Below the pieces are notes generated by a model. It ran no database searches and was not told the origin of the DNA. It was given only the letters and a program-made list of their open reading frames with translations. DNA of 64,000 nt from Streptomyces netropsis (GTDB lineage: Bacteria > Actinomycetota > Actinomycetes > Streptomycetales > Streptomycetaceae), in NCBI RefSeq assembly GCF_014203545.1, contig NZ_JACHJG010000012.1, positions 1 to 64,000 of the forward strand, given 5' to 3'. Positions 58,203-64,000 of this stretch are shown here, in pieces. Each line of letters opens with the position of its first letter. Position 1 is the stretch's first letter. A program made the position numbers and the translations under genes.

Positions 58203-59558
58203 TCAGTCCCGGCAGACCTCGTCCAGTACCGCCGCGATGTGGTCGAGTGCCGGAACCGGCGGCGTGTACGGCACGCGTAGGTGGTGGGTGAGCGTCGCGT
58301 CGGCCGCGAAGCGCGAGCCGGCGGAAAGGTCGAGCCGGTGTGCGCGGGCGCGCTCGACGACCGTGTCGGACCGGGTGCCCGTCAGCCGCAGCCACAGGGA
58401 CAGCCCACCGGGCGGGACCGCGAAGTGCCATCGGTCGTCCCCGGCGAGCAACCCGCTCAGATGGTCGCGCTGCCGCCGCAGTTCCGCCTGCCGTCGCCGG
58501 AGCACCGTGTCCGGGTCGCCGAGCAGTTCGACGGCGATCATTTGCTGCATCGGCGCCGCGGACAGCGGCCCGCACAGCGGGTTGCCGCTCAGTTCGCCGA
58601 TGAGCCCCGCGGAGCCGCGGATCCAGCCGACGCGCAGCCCGCCCCACACCGCCTTGGCGGCCGAGCCGATCAGCACCGCGCGCCGGATCCTCGGCTCGGG
58701 GCCCGCCGCGTCGCGCAGGTCCAGATCCCTCATGGTCTCGTCCACGACGAGAACGACCCCGTGCCGGGCCGCCAGCTCGGCGACCGCACGACGGACTTGC
58801 GCGGTCATGAGCGCGCCGGTCGGATTCTGGAAGTCGGGCACCAGATAGGCGAGCCCGCCCCGCGCCGCCCCCAGGGCGTCGTCGAGCTGGTCCAGGTCCC
58901 ATCCCTCAGTGGTGACCCGGCAGCCGACCAGCCGCGCCCCGGCGCCGCGCAGCACGCGGAGAGCGTCGAAGAACGTGGGGATCTCGACGGCGGCGACCCG
59001 CGGGCGCAACTGCGCGCAGAGCAGGGCGAGCGCGCCCCGCGTCCCGGAGGTGACGAGGATCTGCTCGGGCCGGGTGGGCAGGCCCTCGCGGGTGTACCGC
59101 TCGGCGACCAGGGCACGGAGTTCGGGCAGGCCCGCCCCCGGCTCCCCGTCCTCGGCCAGCAGCGGGGCCATGCGGACCAAGGCCCGTTCCGTAGCCGCCA
59201 GATAGGCCGACCGGGGTGCGGCCGGCACGGCCCGGCGCAGGTCGATGGAACGGCTCTCGCCCGACGCCGAGACGGGAGCGATCCGCTCGGCCGCCCGGGC
59301 CGGCAATCGGACGGTGCTCGCGCTGCCGTGGCGGGTGCGCACCCATCCGTCGTCGCGCAGCCTGGTCAGAGCGGCGGTCACCGTGCCGCGGCTGACCCCG
59401 AGGGTGGCGGCCAGCCGACGCTCGGCGGGCAGCCCGCTGCCGGTCCGCAGCCTGCCGTCGAGCACCGCTTCGCGCACCGCCCCGGCCAGCGCCTCGGCCA
59501 GCGCGACGCCGGGCCTGCGCCACTCGCCCACGGCCCGGACCAGCTGATCCTCACTCAC
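58203..59558 (-). CDS. MocR-type regulator (GntR domain fused to aminotransferase fold)
   Basis: The 451-aa protein has a GntR winged helix at the N-terminus (LAEALAGAVREAVLDGRLRT, LAATLGVSRGTVTAALTRLR) and a fold-type I aminotransferase domain (ILVTSGTRGALALLCAQL, YLVPDFQNPTGALMTA, and IGSAAKAVWGGLRVGW with the PLP lysine). MocR proteins use PLP compounds or amino acids as signals. It is divergent from a PLP-dependent decarboxylase gene, the typical arrangement for MocR control, and the gap contains a perfect operator. The start is uncertain: GTG at 59558 or 59564, both without ribosome site and very near the operator, so the mRNA may be leaderless. Confidence 0.87.
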   Translation of the reverse strand: MSEDQLVRAVGEWRRPGVALAEALAGAVREAVLDGRLRTGSGLPAERRLAATLGVSRGTVTAALTRLRDDGWVRTRHGSASTVRLPARAAERIAPVSASGESRSIDLRRAVPAAPRSAYLAATERALVRMAPLLAEDGEPGAGLPELRALVAERYTREGLPTRPEQILVTSGTRGALALLCAQLRPRVAAVEIPTFFDALRVLRGAGARLVGCRVTTEGWDLDQLDDALGAARGGLAYLVPDFQNPTGALMTAQVRRAVAELAARHGVVLVVDETMRDLDLRDAAGPEPRIRRAVLIGSAAKAVWGGLRVGWIRGSAGLIGELSGNPLCGPLSAAPMQQMIAVELLGDPDTVLRRRQAELRRQRDHLSGLLAGDDRWHFAVPPGGLSLWLRLTGTRSDTVVERARAHRLDLSAGSRFAADATLTHHLRVPYTPPVPALDHIAAVLDEVCRD

Positions 59559-59563
59559 TCGCA

Positions 59564-59591
59564 CTGGTCCAGTTTCCCCCAACTGGACCAG
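59564..59591. promoter_or_regulatory. MocR operator in the divergent promoter region
   Basis: CTGGTCCAGTT and AACTGGACCAG form perfect 11-bp arms around TCCCCC. Each arm also holds the near-palindrome CTGGNCCAG. The site lies between the MocR start and the decarboxylase leader and would permit control of both. ACTGGTCC-type half-sites are typical of this regulator group. Confidence 0.85.
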
Positions 59592-59647
59592 GCCGCCCCC
59601 CACCCCCTCGGGCTAGCGTCGCCCCGAACCGAAGAACGGAGCCAGCA

Positions 59648-61033
59648 GTGCACCCTCGACTCGCGGCGGATCTCGCCCAGCTACCGGAACTCCTGGAGAT
59701 CACCCGCCGACACGCCACGGCATTCCTCGACGGCCTGGACGACGCCCCGGTCGTCCCGCGGACACGGCCCCCGCACGCCGAGCCGCTGTCCGACCACGGG
59801 GTCGGACTGCGGGCCGCGTTGGGGGAGTTCACCGAGCGCTGGGAACCGGGACTGTCGGCCGCCGCCGGACCGCGCTACCTCGGCTTCGTCACCGGCGGCG
59901 TGACCCCCGCGGCGCTCGCCGGGGACTGGCTGACGGCTGCCGTGGACCAGAACGCCACCTCGTCGTTGGACGCCGCGGGACAGCACCTCGAACGCGAGAC
60001 GATCGGTTGGCTGCGTGACCTCTTCGGGCTGTCCGACAGCCACGAGGGAGCGTTCGTCAGCGGTGCCACCATGTCCAACACCGTCGGTCTGGCCATCGCC
60101 CGTGAATGGCTCGGCGAGCGGCTCGGCGTCTCGCCCGCCGAGGACGGGGTGGGCGCCCTGGGAGCGGTGCGCGTGCTGTCGGGCAGCCCGCACTCGAGCG
60201 TGGCCAAGGGACTGTCGATGCTCGGCCTGGGCCGCGCCGCCCTCGAAACGGTGCCCACCCTTCCGGGACGCGAGGCGATCGATCCGGAAGCCCTGGAGCG
60301 AGCGCTGCGGGAGGCGGACGGCCCCCGCATCGTCGTGGCCAACGCGGGCACGGTCAACACCGTCGACTTCGACGACCTGCGGGCCGTCGCCGCGCTGCGG
60401 GAACGCTACGACTTCTGGCTCCACGTGGACGCCGCCTTCGGGGCCTTCGCCGGACTGTCCCCCGACCACGCGCATCTGGTCGACGGCCTGGACCTGGCCG
60501 ACTCGCTCTGTGTGGACCTGCACAAGTGGCTCAACGTGCCGTACGACAGCGCGGTGCAGTTCACCCGCCGCCGGGACCTTCAGGTCCGCGTCTTCCAGAA
60601 CGCGGCCGCCTACCTCGGCCCGCTGGGCGACACCCCCGACTTCGTCCATCTCACCCCGGAGAACTCCCGGCGCCTGCGCGCGCTCGCGGCCTGGTTCACC
60701 CTGCGTGCCTACGGGCGTGACGGACACCGCGAGATCGTGGAGCGCTGCGTGGCGTGCGCACACACCGTCGGGCAGGCCGTCGAGGACCTCGACGGCCTAC
60801 GGCTCCTCGCGCCGGTCCGGCTGAACGTCGTCTGCTTCACGCTGGCCGAGGACCCCACCCCCGAACGCCTCTCCGCGCTCGCCGACGCCCTGGCCGGAGA
60901 GGTCTTCCTGACACCCACCGTCTACACCGGACTGCCCGCGCTACGGGCTGCCTTCAGCAACTGGCGCACGACCGACAAGGACACCCGGCTGATCGTCAAG
61001 GCACTGGAAGAGGCGGTCCGCTCCTTGCGGTAG
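59648..61033 (+). CDS. PLP-dependent amino-acid decarboxylase family protein
   Basis: The 461-aa fold-type I enzyme resembles group II decarboxylases (glutamate/aromatic amino acid type): GPRYLGFVTGGVTPAALAGD, GAFVSGATMSNTVGLAIARE, FWLHVDAAFGAFAGLSPDHA (PLP-ring stacking and Asp), and VDLHKWLNVPYDSAVQFTRR with the PLP lysine (Lys293). It may decarboxylate or otherwise process an amino acid; the substrate is not evident. The GTG start has GGAG 6 bases upstream. Expression should depend on the divergent MocR protein. Confidence 0.88.
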   Translation: MHPRLAADLAQLPELLEITRRHATAFLDGLDDAPVVPRTRPPHAEPLSDHGVGLRAALGEFTERWEPGLSAAAGPRYLGFVTGGVTPAALAGDWLTAAVDQNATSSLDAAGQHLERETIGWLRDLFGLSDSHEGAFVSGATMSNTVGLAIAREWLGERLGVSPAEDGVGALGAVRVLSGSPHSSVAKGLSMLGLGRAALETVPTLPGREAIDPEALERALREADGPRIVVANAGTVNTVDFDDLRAVAALRERYDFWLHVDAAFGAFAGLSPDHAHLVDGLDLADSLCVDLHKWLNVPYDSAVQFTRRRDLQVRVFQNAAAYLGPLGDTPDFVHLTPENSRRLRALAAWFTLRAYGRDGHREIVERCVACAHTVGQAVEDLDGLRLLAPVRLNVVCFTLAEDPTPERLSALADALAGEVFLTPTVYTGLPALRAAFSNWRTTDKDTRLIVKALEEAVRSLR

Positions 61034-61059
61034 CGCGTGCCTGTCCACCGGCCGGGGAT

Positions 61060-62190
61060 TCAGGACGCGTCCCGGTGGATGGCCACCACCGCGGCGTCGT
61101 CGCCCAGGTGGCCCCGGACGTGGGCCGTCAGGTCCTCGCGCAGCTCCCGCAGGAACTCCTCGGGGCTTTCCGCGTTCCAGACCGCGGCCCGTTCGGTGAG
61201 CGGGAAGAAGGCACCGTCGGTGTCGCGGGCCTCGATGACCCCGTCGGTGTAGAGCAGCAGCAGATCACCCGCCTCGAAGTCGAACGTCTCGACCTCGTAG
61301 TCGTCCGGGTCGGCGAGCCCGCCCAGCCCGCCCAGCCCGATGGGCAGATGGCTCGCTCTCGGCCGGAGCGTGCTGACCCGGTTCCGCCGGATCAGCAGGG
61401 GTGGCGGGTGACCGCAGGAGATCAGGTGGACCACCGGTTCCCCGTCCGGGATGTCCAGCAGGATGGCGGTGGCGAAGGACTCGTCGTCGTCCGGTTCGCC
61501 CTCGGTTCGCCATTGGGTGGTGTCCCACCGCACCGCGCCGTCCAGATGGACGGCGAGACGGGGGAGTGTGGCCTGCCGGTGGGCGGCGGCACGAAACGCC
61601 CCGAGCAGCAGGGCGGCGTGGCTGATCGCGGCGAGGCCCTTGCCGCGGACGTCGCCGATGAGCAGTCGGGTGCTTCCGCTCGCGGTGCGCGCCGCCGCAT
61701 ACAGGTCGCCCCCCATCTCTGCCTCGGCTTCGGCGGGCAGATAGAGACAGACGATGCGGAGGGGACCGCTACGGCGGGGGAGCGGCTGCAGAAGGACATG
61801 CTGGGCGACCTCGGCCACGGACTTCACCCGGTACAGCTCCCGCTCCCGGCGGTCCCTCACCAGGCAGAAGACGACCAGCAGGCTCGAGACGACGATCAGT
61901 GCGGCGACCTGCGCCTGGATGTTGGCGGTGCCGATCACTCCTCTCGCCGCGCCGATCACCAGCTGTGCCACGACGGTGAGCACACCCACCAGCGCCGTCA
62001 GGCGCGCGCCCGCGAACGCCACCGTGATCGCGGGCGCGGCCACCAGCAGCGGGCCGAGATGGATGTGCTGCGGGGCCAGGATGTCGACCACGCAGATCGT
62101 GACGATCAGCCCGAGCGGGATCACCACCAGCGCGGGCGAGTGGCCCGGCTGCCAGGTGTGGCGGACGTGCGTCAGCGGCCGAAAGGACAC
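61060..62190 (-). CDS. Membrane-anchored SpoIIE-type PP2C phosphatase (copy 1)
   Basis: The 376-aa protein has three to four N-terminal helices (ALVVIPLGLIVTICVVDILA, GPLLVAAPAITVAFAGARL, ALIVVSSLLVVFCLVRD) and a C-terminal PP2C domain of the RsbU/SpoIIE type: YLPAEAEAEMGGDLYAAAR, LLIGDVRGKGLAAISHAALL, CGHPPPLLI, LLLLYTDGVIEARDTDGAFF and the end DDAAVVAIHRD. The metal-binding aspartates are intact. Such enzymes act on anti-anti-sigma factors. The GTG at 62190 is only a best guess; the frame stays open to 62442 but that part is Arg-rich and not family-like. Confidence 0.85.
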   Translation of the reverse strand: MSFRPLTHVRHTWQPGHSPALVVIPLGLIVTICVVDILAPQHIHLGPLLVAAPAITVAFAGARLTALVGVLTVVAQLVIGAARGVIGTANIQAQVAALIVVSSLLVVFCLVRDRRERELYRVKSVAEVAQHVLLQPLPRRSGPLRIVCLYLPAEAEAEMGGDLYAAARTASGSTRLLIGDVRGKGLAAISHAALLLGAFRAAAHRQATLPRLAVHLDGAVRWDTTQWRTEGEPDDDESFATAILLDIPDGEPVVHLISCGHPPPLLIRRNRVSTLRPRASHLPIGLGGLGGLADPDDYEVETFDFEAGDLLLLYTDGVIEARDTDGAFFPLTERAAVWNAESPEEFLRELREDLTAHVRGHLGDDAAVVAIHRDAS

Positions 62191-62641
62191 CTCTTCAGTC
62201 TGCCACCTGCCCCCGTCCCCGCCCGGGTAGGCGCGACCCGGCTCCGCCCACGGTGCGTGCTGCGTGTCGAGGTCGTCGACGTCCCGCGCGATGGCGCCGT
62301 CGGCCACCTCCGCATTCCCTCTGGGCGAGGCCGTGCTGACGGCGAGTGAGTGTGTCGGAGCCCGCGCAGGACTGCGCCTCGCGGCCGTACGTGCCGCGGC
62401 GTCGTACGGTACGCGTACTCGTAGGGCGGGCATCGACCGCACCAGCTGGTGGAAGGCGATGAGGCGCGGGTCGTCGCGGTGCGTGGCCGCGCAGGGTGTG
62501 GACGATCGACCGCCCGGGGGATCAGTGGGTGGGCTGAAGGACGGTTCTCACCAGGGCGGACTCCGCACGGCTGCGGACGTGGAGGCCGCAGGACGGGAGC
62601 GAGGAGTGGACCATTGAGGTTTCAGGGGGCAGCCTGTAGTC
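62191..62641. other. Gap between two divergent PP2C genes
   Basis: If the minus-strand PP2C gene starts at 62190, these 451 bases have no clear gene. The minus frame stays open to 62442 and a ValArgValProTyrAsp-type string is encoded, but no ribosome site supports it. I see no clear operator or hairpin; both promoters must lie here. Confidence 0.5.
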
Positions 62642-63781
62642 ATGCGGTGGCTCTTCCGCTCGTCCCCGCGACCAGGAACGGGTGCCTACAGCCGGGTCCT
62701 CTTCACACTCGGCCAGTGCGTACCGTTCGCGATCGCCCTGCTCGTGGTGGGCATCGAGTTCTCGCCCGCACACTTTCTGTACACCGGCCCCCTCCTCACC
62801 GCGACGCCGGCGCTGGCGGCCGTGACGATGGGGCCCCGCGGGACTGTGTCGGCAGTGGCTGTCGCCCTGGCCGTCAGTGTGGCCACCGCGACCCACAACG
62901 ACGCGTGGGGCAGCCAGCAGGTCTACACCAATTTCCTCGCTCTTTTCCTGGTGTCCGTGGCCAGTGTCACGACGAGTAGTGCCGTGCGGACGCGCAGGCA
63001 GAGCGAGCTCGACCAGGTCCGGCGGATAGCCGCGGCGGCGCAAGCGGTCATTCTGCGGCCGGTACCCGCCCGGCTGGGCCCGGTACGGGCGGCCAGCATG
63101 TACCTCGCGGCCGAGGCGGGGGCACAGATCGGCGGTGATCTGTACGAGGCTGTGCAGACCCGGTACGGGGTCCGGATGATCGTGGGGGATGTCCGGGGCA
63201 AGGGGCTGCCCGCCGTGCGTGCGGCCGCGGCCGTGCTGGGCGCGTTCCGGGAGGCCGTGCACTACGAGGACGACCTGGTCGAGGTGATAAACCACTGCGC
63301 GGCCGCACTGCGACGGGAGTGCGGCGTACCGGGGGTGTCCGATCAGGAGGCCCTGTTGGAGGGTTTCGTCACCGCTCTCGTGGTCCAGGTGCCGGACGGG
63401 CCCGTGGTCGAGGTGGTCAACCATGGTCATCCCCCTCCGCTGGTGCTGCACCGGGGCACGGTCCAGGCATTGATGCCCGCCTCCGAGCTGCCGCCTCTGG
63501 GTCTGGAGGACTTCGTCATCGGTCTTCCCGACAAGACGGAGAGCTATCCGTTCACACCCGGTGACCGTCTGTTGTTGTACACCGACGGCGTCATCGAAGC
63601 ACGCAATCGTGACAAGGACTTCTTCCCCCTGTCGGAGGCCATGGAATCGGTGGATGCCCGCACCCCGCGGGAGTTCCTGGAGCGGTTGCATCAAGAGTTG
63701 CTCCGACACACCGAGGGATCCCTGGCGGACGATGTGGCGATGCTTCTCGTCGACCGGGTCGAGGAAGAAATCGGCCAATAA
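62642..63781 (+). CDS. Membrane-anchored SpoIIE-type PP2C phosphatase (copy 2)
   Basis: The 379-aa protein is similar in build to copy 1: N-terminal helices (GQCVPFAIALLVVGIEF, GPLLTATPALAAVTMGPRG, FLALFLVSVASVTTSSAV) and a SpoIIE-type PP2C domain with YLAAEAGAQIGGDLYEAVQ, MIVGDVRGKGLPAVRAAAAV, NHGHPPPLVLH and RLLLYTDGVIEARNRDKDFF. Metal-binding aspartates are present. It is divergent from copy 1. Neither has a PAS or GAF sensor, so the membrane part may sense the signal. No anti-sigma partner gene is in the window. Confidence 0.87.
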   Translation: MRWLFRSSPRPGTGAYSRVLFTLGQCVPFAIALLVVGIEFSPAHFLYTGPLLTATPALAAVTMGPRGTVSAVAVALAVSVATATHNDAWGSQQVYTNFLALFLVSVASVTTSSAVRTRRQSELDQVRRIAAAAQAVILRPVPARLGPVRAASMYLAAEAGAQIGGDLYEAVQTRYGVRMIVGDVRGKGLPAVRAAAAVLGAFREAVHYEDDLVEVINHCAAALRRECGVPGVSDQEALLEGFVTALVVQVPDGPVVEVVNHGHPPPLVLHRGTVQALMPASELPPLGLEDFVIGLPDKTESYPFTPGDRLLLYTDGVIEARNRDKDFFPLSEAMESVDARTPREFLERLHQELLRHTEGSLADDVAMLLVDRVEEEIGQ

Positions 63782-64000
63782 TCCGGTGCGGCTGCCGCCT
63801 CAGGGGTGGGGTGAGCACGCGGCGTCATCGTCGGCTTCGGCGCCTGCGGACCCTGGTGGCACGCAACCGACCGGAATGCCCGGTGTCGGACGCAATTGCG
63901 CCCCATAAGCCGCCCTTTGGGTCTCCGAAGCGGGATTCCCGAGGAAGTTGATCAAGGGTGATAGCGCCACCACGCTGCGCAAGCGCACACAAGTGGACTC
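63782..64000. other. Window end without an assignable gene
   Basis: These last 219 bases contain no gene with a ribosome site. A minus-strand frame (63800-63988) is open but is low in family-like sequence. The next gene presumably lies beyond the window. Confidence 0.5.

Noticed and set aside
62191..62442. N-terminal extension of PP2C copy 1
   Set aside because: The frame is open but Arg/Ala-rich and unlike the family, which normally begins just before the first membrane helix. I could not exclude it fully.
63800..63988. Minus-strand 62-codon frame at the window end
   Set aside because: No ribosome site and no recognised family; it may be chance, or a fragment of something beyond the window.

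Overview
The window is a GC-rich actinobacterial segment and almost certainly comes from a Streptomyces or close relative. The evidence is strong third-position G/C, many GTG starts, GGAGG-type ribosome sites, many secreted proteins and lipoproteins, and families typical of streptomycetes (DUF4360, DUF1996/DUF4142, LytR-CpsA-Psr, SpoIIE-type PP2C, MocR, a DAIP-like propeller). I found no rRNA, tRNA, CRISPR array, transposase or replication origin. The first ~100 bases are pure G/C runs and look like a contig-end artefact.

Layout. 0.1-3 kb: two secreted peptidases (M28 aminopeptidase, trypsin-like protease). 3-6 kb: two VOC proteins around an AraC regulator, a ricin-type lectin and a MOSC protein; this stretch carries several single-base indels. 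6-10 kb: TetR/SRPBCC, GNAT, the AzlCD amino-acid exporter with its Lrp regulator. 10-19 kb: an Imm49-type immunity protein without a visible toxin, DUF899, two flavin oxidoreductases, a MerR gene that seems fused to the tail of a glycosyltransferase, a DAIP-like secreted propeller, a DUF4360 protein, a cytochrome P450 and an ABM-SnoaL protein.

19.4-26.6 kb is the most striking part: five tightly coupled genes on one strand (alpha/beta hydrolase, P-loop ATPase, large STAND ATPase, helical-adaptor trypsin, second trypsin). It has the logic of an NTP-dependent, peptidase-executed conflict or immunity system.

26.6-38 kb: SnoaL/TetR pair with a clear double operator, TolB-like lipoprotein, Tat-exported glycosidase-like protein, ClC channel beside a K+ channel, type III polyketide synthase with an MmyB-type regulator, and a secreted propeller. 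38-47.4 kb: LytR-CpsA-Psr protein, an orphan cluster of three Roadblock-like proteins plus a DUF4388-like protein, a TetR/DUF1453 pair, acyl-CoA ligase, a terpene-type P450 and a stand-alone cyclic-nucleotide-binding protein. 47.7-56.3 kb: DUF4142-DUF1996 pair, PucR regulator divergent from a ferric-reductase-like membrane protein / NuoF-ferredoxin fusion / electron-transfer lipoprotein set, and two tandem DUF4360 genes. 56.5-64 kb: quinone-reductase-like dehydrogenase with an Rrf2 regulator, a MocR/PLP-decarboxylase divergent pair sharing a perfect operator, and two divergent membrane PP2C phosphatases.

Functions are read from motifs and remembered family sequences only; no database search was possible. 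Starts were chosen from ribosome-binding sites and signal peptides where these were visible.
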